DNA of 64,000 nt from Phlyctochytrium arcticum. Taxonomy: Eukaryota; Chytridiomycota; Chytridiomycetes; Chytridiales; Chytridiaceae. Within the stretch, counting starts at the first letter, position 1. Every line of letters begins with the position of its first letter. Positions 20,579 to 33,949 of the stretch are shown here, one piece after another. Position numbers and translations under genes: made by a program. The notes under the pieces were generated by a model, which worked only from the letters and a program-made list of their open reading frames with translations, had not been told where the DNA came from and searched no databases. The stretch covers positions 31,408-95,407 of the forward strand of contig JAHLKI010000051.1 in assembly GCA_025602905.1 (NCBI GenBank), in the 5' to 3' direction.

Positions 20579-23317
20579 ATGCTGCTCCTGAAGTACATCA
20601 TCGTGGTGACCACCGCAATACTGTCGGCATCAGCTCAGACAACCTCCTCGTCAGCAAAGGCATCTACCACCAAATCATTGGGCAAGACATCATCACTCAG
20701 CAGGACATCGGTAGCGCCAACTCAAACCGGTACAAAGTCACCTTCCGCACCACAACCGACCGGTTCTCCCAGCGCGAAGAAAGAAACTCGCAAACTTAGT
20801 GAAGATGTTGAATTAGCACTTTTGAAGGATGTGCGTGAGAAAATGACATTCCTGCCGTACATGGCCGAGGAGCGCGTCTTTGTCGCGCAGCAACGACAAG
20901 AGACTCTCAATGTGTATGCGCACGTGGAGGAAAAATCAAAAACTGTACGTATCTGGATGACTTTAGTGTTGCGCAAAAGACGGCCATACTAAACTATCTT
21001 TGCTTTCTTCAGACGGCGTAGATGCCATTGCGAGCTTCAGCGATATTCTTAAAAATGCTGCAAACATGACCAACAAGGACTTCAATTATGCCATGGCCAG
21101 ACATGCCCTTTCACTCCGGGATTTGCACACCGACTTTACCATCGGCGGCCAGATTAGCTGCTACACGCTGGGAACCCCCTTCAATTTGACTTTGTGACGA
21201 GTGACGATATCGTCATGAACCCGCAAGTCGTCGTCCGTTCCGTTTCCCAAGATCCAGAGTACAACGCACTGTTTCCGCCCGAGGCGTTCGCCATCAAGCC
21301 AGGAGATCTTCTGGACACAATTGACGGCAAGTCCTTTCGGGACTACTGGATCTCAGTGCAAAATATGACGGGCGGAGCAAATCAGTTTGGCGGATATCGA
21401 CGGACCTTGAATATGCTATCGAGACAATTCACAGACACTTATCCACTGCCGAGCAATAACGAAATCGAGTTTGGGTTTCGGCAGGCAACGGGAAAATCCA
21501 CCATTGTGAAAGTTCCTTACGTTGCTCAGGGGGACCGCGAGTGTATCAGAAACGCGCCAAAAGAACGAGATACACCCCCCCCCCCTCTTCCTCCACCAAA
21601 TCCCAAGGGCACCAAGTCAAGACTCCCCCCCGCTCAGATCTTTCCCGGCCGCTTTGACAAATACAAGTACCAGGCAACCGAGTCAGCCATCGTGTCTCAC
21701 ACAACATACAAGGCCAAGGACTTTACAATGGGTGTTATACGTTTGGATAGCTTTGACGACCAAGACTTATCGCCTTTCGAGGTCATTAATGTCATTAGGA
21801 CTCTGTTGACCGACACTCTGAGCAACACAGATGGAATCTTGTTCGACGTGCGCGCGAATAATGGCGGCGACGGTCTCATTTCGGACGGCATTTCTCAGTG
21901 GTTTACAGGAATGACCGTGCCCCCGAAAGGTCGTAACATCAATCATCCAACCAACCGCATTATGTTTGGAAACCAGAGTGTCGCCTTGGACCAGTTTCGA
22001 GGAGAGCGCTTGGCGTTACAAAATGCTGCGCCTACGGACAAGTTTACCAAGACAGTAGATTTCGATCCGGTTGATGCTATTAACATGGACGGCCATGCCT
22101 ACCTTAAACCTGTTGCCGTGTTAACCGACGGGCTGTGCTACTCGGCCGGTGATTTCTTCTGCGCCGGGATGCAAGATAACGGTGCGGCCATGATTTTCGG
22201 GGAAGACCCACAAACGGGAGCCGGCGGGGCTAACGTGCTTGACCATGCCACTTTCTTGCGAGAGTTGGCTCCCGCCATCTTCAAGCCACTCCCTTTCGAG
22301 GGATCCCTTGGTAAAGATGCAAACAACAAGACAATTCCGATACCCGGTACCAGCGGAATGAGGGTCGCTAGTCAGCAAGATGTGAGGATTGGTCGAAATG
22401 CTGATAAGATTCTGGAAGATACGGGGGTCTTGGTGGACGAAGTCATTCGGCAAATAGCAGCCGAATTTACGCAAACACAAGGACAAGTGTTTCCTCAATT
22501 CGAACATATTGCCATGCGTCTCAAACAGCAGGCTGTCAAGGACGGCCGTTCACAGCTCCAATTTCAGTCACCTTTTGGCTTGCGCTTCCTTACCAACTTC
22601 ACCATTCCGTTCAATGCAAGCGGCTTTGACCGAATCGAGGTCCGTGATTCAAAGGGTACCCTGATTGTTGATCAAAAGTGCTCAACGGAGAGTGAAGGGT
22701 GCAAAGGAGATTTGACGTCCTTCAAAAAGCCTGCTTTCGGATGGGACCGATACAACATCATTGGATTCAAGGGGTCCCAGAAAATCATGACGACCAAACG
22801 GCCTATTGTGATGCTTCCCGAAATGAGCGAGCTTCCGGACATTGCGGCCGGGAAATCCATTACGAATCCTCCATTGGTGATCCTCAACTATGACAATAAT
22901 GCTGGTGAGAATATCGCTGCACCTCAAGATGGATGGCAAAAGAGCCAGGATGGCACGCTCAGTATCCGCCCTACAACCATCGACCGCGTCAACGCCCGAG
23001 GATTCTTTCCTTTCAAAGTAGGGAAAGGCGCTACCCTCAACTTCAAGGCAAACGTTGAAGTGAAGACTCCCGCAGATGTGCCTACACCACTTGCAATGAA
23101 ACTTTTCCGCTACGATCCTACGACCGGCATTGTCTCCAACGGCGACTTGTTCGTGGACGAAGAGACTTCTTTCACCGACAAAGTAAATTTCACTGTGAAG
23201 AACATGACACTTTTCGACTCTGGATTCGCCCTTCTGAGCATTGAGTTCACATGTCCGGAGATTAAAACCAATGTTGACCGATCTGCTGTAATTAGTAACT
23301 TGATAGTGTCAGGATAG
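20579..23317 (+). pseudogene. Secreted S41-family peptidase with a one-base frameshift
   Basis: A signal peptide (MLLLKYIIVVTTAILSASAQ) is followed by a Ser/Thr-rich stretch. Exon 1 ends at 20948 (donor GTATCT) and exon 2 starts at 21013. The frame runs HGVDAIASFSDILK ... DLHTDFTIGGQISCYTLGTP and hits TGA at 21195; dropping one base there lets it continue as VTSDDIVMNPQVVV for 700 more codons. A PDZ-like part (AFAIKPGDLLDTIDGK) precedes the peptidase fold with GILFDVRANNGGDG and the nucleophile region LTDGLCYSAGDFFCAG. Fungal S41 proteins of this layout are secreted serine proteases. Everything after the shift is intact, so it is either a recent pseudogene or a sequencing error. A Pro-rich linker (about 21570-21630) splits the domain. 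Confidence 0.8.
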
Positions 23318-23906
23318 ATTATATAGAATCCAAAGAGGTATTCTTTGTAAATATGTGCAAAAAAATATCGTTTTTCATCAATTGCCATTCTCTTCTGGGC
23401 TACTGATTCGTACTGCGCGTATGGCAAAGGTTTAGGTGTTAGCGGGTACCGAGGCCCTGCCAATAAAAATCGTAAATAAGGCGAACGTGGGTGAGGAATA
23501 TATGTTCGCAGTCTTCAATATTCCAGGATGTGCTTGGAAAGTCCACGGGTGAAGATATCAGGCAGGTCCGTTGGTTACATAGTCTTGGATACGCCCGGAT
23601 CTGTCCGGTGCCTGAGGCTTTTACCCCCCGAAGATATATCTTCAGCGTAGATATACTACCGGGGCCCGGCCTGAATACATAACCTAGGGGCCAGTGGGCC
23701 CGGAGCTGGGAGCCTGGGACTCTGGGTCGGAGTCTGGGAGACTGTGGGAGTCAAATCTCATTAAGCTGCATGCGGGGGAAATGGCGCAGCTGCTTACGCG
23801 GGCTGGTTTACCGTTTCCGCCGGATTTCGAGAAAGTTTTTGCCAAATCCAAGGCTCGTAATTATAAGAAAAGGCTTTTAGATCAGCTGTGATATTATCCA
23901 CCATCA
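23318..23906. other. Intergenic stretch with a possible small ORF
   Basis: No gene I can support. A 65-codon frame at 23694-23891 has a plausible basic C-terminus (NYKKRLLDQL) but no family or intron evidence. The URB2 promoter must lie here. Confidence 0.4.
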
Positions 23907-26900
23907 ATGGCGCCTTGCTCACAGGGACCTTTGGGCCCGAAGACTGCAGAGTCTGTGACCAGATATCTGCGCTCCAGCGAGGATGATCTTTCAACAAAGG
24001 TGGCATTTGCCGCCGAGGTCTGGGGTTCCAACAACATTTTTATACCTGGGAAGCGAGAGCTTCTACTAGAGTGGGTACTGCTCGAGCTGACTCCATTTGC
24101 CAACTCGGGAGCAAAGGGATCGGCAAAACGGTATGATTTTGATGTGGGTCTACTCCATTATTGTGACCTCACGCCTTTGTTTATAGTGCGGAGACGATCA
24201 TCAAACCTCACCTTCAAATTGATTTGTGGAAATTTGCCGAGCAGGTCATCAGCGCATTTGCGGCCCAGATCAAGGCGTCCACCACGCATTCGCTTGCCGG
24301 GGGCCACGTCAAAGGGTTTAGCCATGGCACGGCTGTCGCAACAACCCTCTCTGTTTCGTCAAGGGTCAAAATGGGGGAAGTGTTCTTGGCTGTTCTCAAG
24401 GACATCATACCATCTGATAATAGTTCAGCCGAAATCCTTCATCTGTGTCACGCCTCATTGCGGAGTCTTGCAGGTCATCTTCCCTCTGTTTTGCACCCCA
24501 CGCTGGATCTGTGGGTGAATCTGGCCGAGGGAGCACTTGGAGTACTTGGAAAACTAGGGATGGATGTGCCCCAAAAAGTGCTGGAAATCATTCGGGAATT
24601 GACGCAGACTATTCTATACCACTTGAAACGTTCGGCGGATCAATCTCCCAACCGCCGGAAAACATTTGCAACCATAGTCAGCCGGCTGTTACTTCCACTA
24701 CTGGCTTTGATCGATCAAATGACATCTGAGCCCTCTGAACTAGAATCATCACCAACCGTAGCGAAGCTACTTGAAGTGACACGTACCATCATCAATACCA
24801 CAATCTTTCACCCTGAACATTTCCCAGAATTTTTCAATGTGCTTCACCAACTATCGCTGCCGGGCATCGAACATGACAAGATAGGATATCCCAAACAACT
24901 GTTAGACAGGCTGTTTGCCTCCTACATCTCACCTGGAGAATCATCTGTCGCAATCAAGATGACCCCGTATGTCTTTGATCTCTACATTGAAGTTACAAAC
25001 AAGCTTTCCAATCCTCCCGCATTGATCAAGAAATCCCAATTCGATTTCTTTATGGTATTGCACATTTTTTTCTCAGAACAACTCGACAAAGCATTAGCAA
25101 CAAACAAGTCTTTAAGCCATAGCCCAGTAGCGGAAACATTTTTGGCGGGCATCGCCCAACTGCTCGAACTATTGCAAAGGGCCGACGTGTATCAAATCAC
25201 AAATGACGAAACCTCAAAGCGGCAGCTGGAAGCATTGACTCAGTCGAACCGGCGATACGTGGAATTGATCAATATTCTTCCATCGTCCCAACACGCGTCA
25301 ATTATGGGTGGATGGAGAACGCTCTTGCTCATTGACTATACCATCATGGAATCTGTACTTCCAGAAATTTGGAGTACAATTCTTTCTTGTGACGAGAAGG
25401 CCGCACAGACGCAGGCTGAAATGCTGCTGTCGGAATTATTGCGCACATTCACCAAATCGAGAAGATTGGACTTTCTATTGGAATGCTTATTCGAAAAGTT
25501 TCGGGAATTGCATACTTCGCGCCCCGAGCAACAATTTAGCTGGAATTTATTCGCAAAGTCCTTTCTGGAGACATTCAAGCTTTCCATTCGCAGCCTCCTC
25601 TCCGCACAAGTTATCGCCCTTCTGCGTCTCGTCAAAGAAGAGCTGCAAGTTCATTTCATGAAGAAAGACTCACCAGTTTCGCCCGTGGCAGTCACCAAAA
25701 AGCGCAAGACATCAAGCAAGAAGAGTAGTACGGTCAAACCCGGCCTCGATGCCAATTTCCCCGTCTACCTGCTTTCCACCATCATCGAAAACGCAAACAT
25801 CACCTCAGGTCAAGAAAATGCATTCAATGACATCCTGCAAGAGCTGCACAACAATTTTATACAACCATCTCTGTTTGAGCAGAGCATCTACGGATCACGG
25901 CTAGTCGTTCCAGCGTTATCGTTACTTTTATCCATGCTCAACTCATCCTCGAAATACTGGACACAGTGCGTCACCACGACGTGGGTGGAGCAAATCATGC
26001 AGGTTTTGGAAAGTTCTAGCGATCCTCAAGTTTCCTATCTCCGCACCAAAGTGCTTTTGTCGCATGTGGACCGCGTGGCTAGTTCCTGTGTCGACCCACG
26101 CGCGGATGAGGGTTGCGTAAGGCTCGTGCAGAGTATTCTGAAGCAAAATCAAGAGTTGTCTTTGGCTGCTGGAGAAGAGGATGCAGTGTGGGATTGCAGA
26201 ATTGTGACGCTGAGCGTCAAGAATTTGCACATTGCCATATGGTTTGCTTTGGCAACTCACTTGATTGCCGTCGCGCGGTTGGCACGTGAAACGGAGCTGG
26301 CAACTATTACATCCGCGCTCGTTGCCACCTTTGAGTTGCCTTACAATGCAACTGTTGAAGATGCCGTACTGACCAAGCAATGTGTTTCACACCAACTCTT
26401 GCGCAGTGCACCATTTTTGGAAATTAGATCGATTCGAGATGCACTACTGCCGTTAATGGCCAAAAGGATCTGTGCCATCTTATCTCCTTTGGCTCAGCAA
26501 TGCGGATTACAAAAGCTTGCAACATGTATGAAAGCGGACGTGGACCCATCGACTTTGCGAAACCTTCGTCAGGGCATTGTAGAAGCATTTGAAGCAGGCA
26601 CGTCAACGCATCAAAACCTGGAAAATTTCAAGACCTCCGTGGTCACTCTTAGCGCGCTGTTGGATGTTTTGTCATCGTTGCCTCCCGCATATTACCGCGC
26701 TGCTGATAAGGATATGGTTTTGACCATTCTACCCCTTCTGGAAGTGTTGGCTCACAAGAATGATAGTCACTGTTCGTTGTTGACGGCATCGCGCAGTCTG
26801 ACATACCGATTGATGATGTCCCGGGAGGATAAGATACCTACATTGCTGTCATCCAAGCTCCCCGAGTTTTATTCGGACACGTTGCATGATTTCCTTTCCA

Positions 26901-28867
26901 GCATGGACAGTAGCTCCTCTGACGAGGCCAAGGCCACTTGCTCTGTTTTCAAAGATGCTACATTGGGCATACTGACATTGACTGTGCGAAAAGTGATTCA
27001 GAAACGTGCTGGGGCGCTTGCAAAAGATTCCAAGGCTGAGCCTCAAGACATGATACAAACGATATGTGACCACGCCCTGCGAGTCTGTACAAGCAAAACA
27101 CACCCCGAACGATATATAGAAGCCAGTGCCGTTATCGGACCAATCTTGGAATTTGCGGAAACACGATCTAGTGCTGAGAAAACCCCAGAGCCAGTGGATG
27201 AGAAATTGGATGGCATCATCGACGCTTTCAACAAACAGATTTTGGCGGCTGTTCTCGACGAGCTCGAACCGCTACGTAACCCACAAGACCAGATGCTTTT
27301 ACAGGCCGTCAAGTTTCGTACGATTCGACATGCGATGCGAGTTTATCCACAAGCTTTGAAGCTTCAGCGAGTTGGCAGTAAGGACTATTCGGGACATGAT
27401 ACCGCGAAGCAGCTCATGAGAATGCTGGAGAGCGTGGTACAATTCCTGAAATACGCACTAGAGTCGGCCGAGGATCCAGTCATACTCGAGGATTTGGTGG
27501 TGACGTGCGTCGATCTAGCCACTGCTGTTGCGGGCATGTGTGGTGATTTGCACCTGGATGAGGATCGAACGTTTGTCCAGTCATTCTTGGAACTGGTCTG
27601 GTTTGTCATGCAAACGTCGCGGCAATTCGAAGTAGCCCGTCATCAGTTAGACTGTGGGGCTGCTATTAGCACCATAGCACAGAACGCCAGTGCCGTCGTC
27701 TTTGAAATACTGCTCACGCAGCATCTGGAGCGGTTGGATATGGAAGTTGCGACCTTGGGGCGCTCAGAGTTTAAGGTTCCAGACTCGACAGAGCGCAATG
27801 ACCATGTCTTTGTCACAGTTCAGTCACTGTTTCTGCTTACAACTACCCAGAACAATGAAGGTTGGTTGGAAGCTTTGCTACCTTTACTGCGGCCTTTTTC
27901 ATTTTACTAAATTCATAATCAACATTTAGGCTGGACGATAGTGCGACGATCGTTGCAGCGAATATATACTCGTTTACTCCTCATTAATCGAACCACCACT
28001 TCCTTGGATGCCATTTGTGAATCTCTACGCTTCTTATCGGTCCTCGCGTCCGACAAGTATATAACGATGCGCGCGACAGATGTCGGCTCACTTCTGAATG
28101 TAGCATCTGCAAGCATGAGTTCAACCGCACGGATACGTTGGGCTTTGCCGCCACCTCTACCAAGCGACCCTGATTCAAGGCAAGAACACCCTATACCGGC
28201 ACCCGTTATCGAACTGTTTGACAACATTTTCCGACTGTTGCTGACCATTCTGAGGAATCGGAAAGAAGTTTTGGTCGATATCATTCCGTGTTTCACGGGT
28301 TTGCTCATCAAACTATTGACGTGCTTTCGGTCCCGCCCGACGCTCGAGAATATGGTTGTTCGGATCAACCGATCCAAAGCTGCGGCGGCGAACGATACCG
28401 ATTCCGGGACAAAGTTGGGGTCGGCGGGAGAATGGGGATTGGGCAACACGCTCTTCAATACCTACGCACCGCTGCCTAGCCGGTGTGCCGAAGATCTTGC
28501 CCGGCTATTCAGCGGGCTGGCTCAAAAATCCACCAGTACGAGCAATCACCCCTCCTCATCATCATCATTATCCGCACCAGGCCCCGCCACTCTCACATCC
28601 GCAGCCGCCAACACCGTCAAACCCTTTTCCAAACACGCCCCCTTCCTACTCGCCTCCATCATCCAAATCCAAACATCCTCGCAGCCCATCACGATCGCCT
28701 CCAAGGCGGTCCTGATGGAAGGTTTCTATGCGCTTTTAGATCTGTGTAGCGATGGTGGGCGGGAAGCGGTACTGGCTGGGTTGGATCAGCATGGCGGTGG
28801 TCGGCCGCTGTATAAAGCAATGGTGGCGGACTGGGATAAATTCCATCGGTTCAAGGGTAAAACATAG
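23907..28867 (+). CDS. URB2: Urb2/Npa2, nucleolar pre-60S assembly factor
   Basis: Exons 23907-24130, 24187-27860 and 27930-28867 give 1,611 aa, in the range of human URB2 (about 1,500). The whole chain looks like a long alpha-helical repeat protein without low-complexity tracts except a Ser/Pro/Ala linker near residue 1500 and a short Lys/Ser patch near residue 500. The last 130 residues fit the conserved Urb2/Npa2 C-terminal domain: CAEDLARLFSGLAQ, FSKHAPFLLASIIQIQ, LMEGFYALLDLCSDGG, then GRPLYKAMVADWDKFHRFKG. In yeast Urb2 works with Urb1 and Npa proteins in early 27S pre-rRNA processing in the nucleolus. Start ATG 23907 was chosen as the first in frame. The second intron has an unusual donor, GTTGGT. 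Confidence 0.9.
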
Positions 28868-29093
28868 ATGAGATTTAGGCAGGCTTTCGTCCAAGTGGTA
28901 GAATATTTATTGAATGTAGATAGCATTAGAGCTGGTCCTATTTATTTGTTTATAACTGACAAGAACACTTTCGAACACCAAGGCATCATACTACAACATG
29001 AACGTTTTACACAGGATTTTGTCAAGGCACATTCCGGCCAGCAACTATGATGTTGCCACGGGGACATGATGCGCTACATATTCTTCTAGACTG

Positions 29094-29517
29094 CTACTTT
29101 TGCTTCTGGAGTTTATGTAATTCCTCACGTTCTTCATCCGAGCCCGCATTCTCCACCTCTCTTGCGACACCAGGATAACTATAGTAGGGAAAAATCCAAA
29201 TGAGAAATCCTTTCGCACAAGAGTTTTTACAACTTCTTACCAATCCAAGGACCGTCTTCTGTCGCTCTCCGGCACTGCTGGTTTGGGCGCGGTAGCAGCA
29301 GCTGCAGCAGCAGCGTCCGTCTTTTTCTTGGTCACTGCGTTCGTTTTGGCGCTGGTTTGCAAAATGACACTTCAGTCAGAATTTCTATCCACTGGAAAAA
29401 AAAGGGAAGGGGTACATACTGATGAGCATGTTCTTCGGGATGATTGACAATGTCGCGGTATGCGGCCGGGTACAGGTCTTCCTCATCCATTTCGACTTTA
29501 TCGTTTTGATTAGGCAT
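29094..29517 (-). CDS. Small acidic protein, 97 aa, unknown function
   Basis: Three exons (29517-29420, 29351-29241, 29178-29094) give MPNQNDKVEMDEEDLYPAAY, a basic KTNAVTKKK patch, an uninterrupted run of seven Ala encoded by GCx codons, then RRRSLD and an acidic ending rich in Glu. No signal peptide or membrane segment. I recognise no family. The splice phases agree and the gene fits between its neighbours, so it is likely real. It is convergent with URB2 (226 bp between stops). Confidence 0.6.
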
Positions 29518-29830
29518 TTGGTTGAAGGAAAAAAAATCTAAGTTTTTTGAGCCGCCGGTAAAGAAAACCAAAGGTAAAATCAGAAGTGGGGTGTGGGGGG
29601 CTTGAGGATCCCAAACCATTTTTCTCGACATTCCCACCCTCACCATTGTTTATAGATGGCACGTGGCAGTTCTTATGAGGTGTTTGTTCTGGTATTTGGA
29701 AAAAAGGCCTTTGCAAAAAAAAAATTCAAAACATGAAAAAAGGTGAAATACAAAAGAAGAAAAGAAGTAAGGCGAAAAATCTAATCTGAAAGGAAGATTG
29801 GCCAGGATAAAGCTTGAAACTTTCTAAATG

Positions 29831-31202
29831 CTACTCGGGTGGATCTGGAATGAGTGATGTGAAGAAGACCAAGACTACATTCCTGACTTGAGACAGGAAC
29901 CCGCGTTGAGTAGCCTGGGTATTCAGAGATGCAGATGCTGGCGCAGTACCACCGGTAGAAGGAGTTGCCGCTTCGGGTGCTGGCTCCCGTGCCTGAAGAG
30001 GGACATTCGGGACCAGGATTTGTCGCCGGATGACACGCAAGCGGCCCGTTTGCACCAAGAAAATGACCATGGCCACCGCATTCATCAAGATGATACGCGT
30101 CAGGCTTGAGTTGTGCGAAAACATGTAGACCATAAACGAGAGTTTGAGCAAGAGCCAAAACGGGTTTTGAGGTGCGTTTCGTGCCTGGTCGCCAAATTCA
30201 TCTTCGGGATTAGCCGCTGCACCACCAAAGCCAGCATTCAGTATGGGTGCACCAGCAGCTTGCGCAGGTGCAGGTGCAGGCGGGGCCGGAGCTGGCTGTG
30301 GGTTTGGCTCAGCCGCAGGTGTAGTGAAATGAGGCGCGGGATGACCAAATCCGTGCTCAACAAAAGGAAAAGCAGTCGCGGGGGAAGGGAAGGGTGTAGA
30401 TAGAGTCGGAGGTGGATATACGGCGGGATGCATGGCATAAGGCATGCCGCTAAAAAACGACACATTGCTGTCAGTCATCACATTTGAACTTGTCAAATAA
30501 TGCTGGTACTCACTTGATCAGTACAACTTGGTAGGGAAATGGAAGAGCCATCAAAGGGGTATTATTATGGGGAGATTGAAACTGCATGGTTGGGGTAGGT
30601 AAGGTAACATGATTGGGAATAGACGCTTGAGCATTGTAGCCAGCCGGGATGTCGTGGGATAATGGCGGAGCGGATGAAATGCCAGCGGCTTGTCGTCTAC
30701 GAAGTCCTTCTAGGGAGGGTGAGCTAGCGGGACTTGAGGTAGATAGTGAGGGCAGTCCCGATTTGACCACCAAATGGACAGTAGGTGCCACTGACGCCGC
30801 GGTCGCAGCCGTGGTGCCAAAAACGACCGTCTGCAACGAGGCGGAATTGTCTAGTAGCTTGCCCGAGTGAATGATCCGCATGTCTGCAGCGGGGGGACGG
30901 TTGGGAAACATGTCCGAGACAGACTGTTTCAGTTGCAGGACGGTCCACTCTGGGCGAACTTTGACTTGAAAGCTTTCGGTCGGGTAACTGGGGCACCGGA
31001 CGCAAAGGTCCTTCATGCCACTGGCTGCTGCAGCATCTGCCGCCATGTCCCCCTGTTGTTTTTGTGATAGACTGCTTTGTTTCCTAATGGCCGTTTCGGT
31101 GAAAGTTGCTGAGCGGCTGCTAATGGTCGGCGATGCCGGCGACGAGCGCGCAGCTTGAGCGTTGTTGTTGGAGTTTGCGGTGTGGACAGCCGGGCGGTGC
31201 AT
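29831..31202 (-). CDS. HERP-like ubiquitin-domain ER membrane protein
   Basis: Exons 31202-30514 and 30449-29831 give 435 aa. After a Ser/Ala-rich leader comes a ubiquitin-like domain at about residues 65-140, beginning LCVRCPSYPTESFQVKV and including WTVLQLKQSVSDMFP and MRIIHSGKLLDNSASLQTV. A long Pro/Ala-rich linker follows. Near the C-terminus, NPFWLLLKLSFMVYMF and IILMNAVAMVIFLVQTGRL are two hydrophobic segments in the arrangement of HERPUD1/2, which sit as hairpins in the ER membrane and help the Hrd1 degradation complex. There is no classical signal peptide, as in that family. Together with the UBE2G1-type E2 it suggests a metazoan-like ERAD component. Confidence 0.8.
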
Positions 31203-31825
31203 TCCCTTTTCTTCTGCTGCTAATTAATCCAGCTAATGGAGGTGACAGATTTGGAGCTAATGGAAGTGAAAGATTGTAGTTTTGGCGCTGCTCCCCAGCG
31301 GCCTCTGATGACGATGAACAGCCGCCGCCGAGACAGGCTAAATTAGCTGATGACCAATCAGTCGGAGTTGCGGCAAATACCGGGGAAAACACTATGGTTT
31401 CAGCTATGTTTTGGACATGTTATGACTACTAACAATGGGAGGATTGCGGGAAAAGTATCAGGACATGAGAAATTGTGGCTACATTCCCGGAGGAAACTAC
31501 CCCATCTTCCAGCGATTCACAGGCGTACATTAGTATGCATTAGTGTTCTCTCATCGTTAACGAGCAGCTAGTCACAATGCATTCTTTTTGATCTAGATCG
31601 TCTATAATGAATGGTTTTGGAGGCAAGTGGATGCTGAATGCGAGAAGCTCCAGAGAAGCTCAGACATGCGCTATAGGGTTGCGTTAAACAATACGACCCT
31701 CAAAGGGTGCAGATATTTATGTCCCAAAACGCAAACCAAACCTAGACAGCCGTATCCTTTTTTTTCGAGCCAGCGATCTGTCCCCAAATGTTGATTCACG
31801 CGAATATTTTACCGGCGCAACAACG
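31203..31825. promoter_or_regulatory. Divergent intergenic region, 623 bp
   Basis: Lies between two divergent starts (HERP-like, minus; basic protein, plus) and must hold both promoters. No clear TATA box. An imperfect repeat TAATGGAGGTGA / TAATGGAAGTGA occurs near 31235-31270. Confidence 0.5.
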
Positions 31826-33949
31826 ATGATACGGTCACGCAACAATGCTGCACCACAACCACCACCAATAGGTCGGCCTACTGGGTCCAACTCTTTCTCG
31901 CGAGGAGGTCCGGCGGTACACGGTGGTGGCCGAGGGTTCGCTGGAGGAGGAGGGGGCGCAAGATCAAGCTCACCTTTCCGAATACCTGTAGGCCAGACGC
32001 AAGGGCTCATACGCCCAGATAGTCGAGGACGCTATGGATCAGCCGGTCCTGCCAATACCAGGAATGATAGGTCATACAACAAAAGAGTGCACCCACCAAC
32101 GCATCCTCCGCTGCCTGTCCTCCCAGGTCGATCGCGGATGAACAGCAATGTCGGTGAGCATCCCAATCGCTTGGGAGCCCATAGACCCACCATCATCCCA
32201 TCTCGGGCGAACAAACGTCCTCTGTATGAGGCCTCGGGTCCTCTGCCTCATCCCAACCGCGAGCGTACGTGGGACAGACCATGGCGGGTTCAGAAGCTCG
32301 GCGCACCCATCGGCAAGCCAAACTCTGCTGGACGACGCATGAGCTTCTTGGCTGGCCGCAGGCAGTCTACCAGGGCCACCATGTTATCTTCTGCCTTTAA
32401 GCGACGCGATCAACCTCCTGGTTCCCGTCCTGGAAGTCATCGGCGATGCTCCCTGCTCCCGGACGGAACTCCCAAAAAGAGTGAAGAGCGACTCGCTGCT
32501 ACTCCCAAGGAGCGGGTACGGTCGGCCAGCACTAGCGGCGGAAGGGGTCGGAAAGGAACGATGGCCCCGATTACCATAAGAACGACGGTCGCAACCGGGC
32601 AGCCCAGCGCTTCAGGTTCGCGTGTCCCATCGGCCCAGTCCCAACGTGACCGACGAACCAGCGTCCAACCCGTAGATGAAAAGGACATGGGCGGGGGTTG
32701 GAACAAGTCCTTTACAGACAATAGGAAAGCAAAACGTGTCAGTGAATATACGCCCAGCATCATGAGCGATAGCGCTATCGAGCCTACACCCGAAATCAAA
32801 AGACGTCCCTTGAAGCGACGACCACCACCGCCCAAGCCTGCTGTACTGGGTAAAGATGGGAAACCGTTGAAATCTGGTGCAGTGGTAGCAAAGCCCGAAA
32901 TCAAAAGCGGCAAGGTTGGGTCGGTGGACCAGGAGCGGGCGCGTCAACTGATTGCGCTTCTATCCGGCGCAACGTACGAGTATGTGGGATCTAGCGAAAC
33001 GCAGAAAACGAACCAGGTTTACACTGATTTAGTGGACAAACCCGAGTGGCTCAAGACCAACAACAAAAAGTCGGAAAAGAAGGATGGCAAATTGAGTAAA
33101 GGCGGTGAGACGGCTGCATCCTCTGAACGCGTCGGTCGCGGCGGCAGTGCTTCCAAAACGGATCCTTCGGCAGCGCAGCGTCGCCGAAACTCAAAGTCGG
33201 GAACCGAAAAGGATGACAAAGGGTCACGATCAGGAAAAGAGGATGGGACTGCAGGTACTTCAGGCGGTCCAGCACCACCACGCAGGAAAAGCAGGTCAGA
33301 ACGTGGAAGCATCAGTAAAGGCAGCGGTGGCAAAGGTGGAAGTGCCCTTCTACCTCCATTAATATCTCTCGCGGATCCCGTCGCGGCTCATGTTTTCCGG
33401 GCCCGACCAGTAACTGCCATCACGGAGGAAGAAGAGGAACAGGAAATGGCTGCGCTGCTGGCCGACCTGGCGCGCTCCGAGAATGCCAAAGCTTCGGCAG
33501 CCGCTGCCGCCGCACATGCTGCAGCTATAGCAGCAGCCAAAGCCAACGGAACCGGCGCACCCGTCTTTCAAATGCCTTACCAGTCATGGGGTGTCCGACG
33601 ACCCATGGCCCAACAGCACGCTCCCCCAATGCATTTTGAGCCCCAGTATACGTACAAGACGTACCTGGACAGCCTGATGCACCCCAACATTTTCCTACCG
33701 CCATGCAAAATGCCCCCCATGAAGCAAATTCTGTACGGGCCGTACGAAGAGCAATTGTGGAAAATGTTTTATGGCCAAGCAGGTTGGCTCACCAAAGAAG
33801 CCCTAGAGCATCTACGGTAAGAAATCCTTTGCATTCCTCATGGTATAATCCCATGACTCAAACTTTGGGATTTTTTCCTCTCAAGTGCACATCCTGACGT
33901 CCTGCTTTCGCCAAACATGGTCTACACGGGTGTTCAAGCGGCAGAATAA
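31826..33949 (+). CDS. Basic, largely disordered protein of unknown function
   Basis: Exons 31826-33816 and 33886-33949 give 684 aa. The first 500 residues are Arg/Lys/Ser/Gly/Pro-rich with no predicted fold, including a Gly-rich stretch near residue 35-45 and Pro runs. A short ordered segment (DQERARQLIALLSGATYEYV) lies near residue 375. The C-terminal 120 residues begin with an acidic helix (TEEEEEQEMAALLADLARSE), an Ala-rich run and then an aromatic, ordered end (YTYKTYLDSLMHPNIFLPP, ILYGPYEEQLWKMFY). Such composition is common in cytoskeletal or nucleic-acid-binding adaptors, but I assign no function. Confidence 0.8.
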
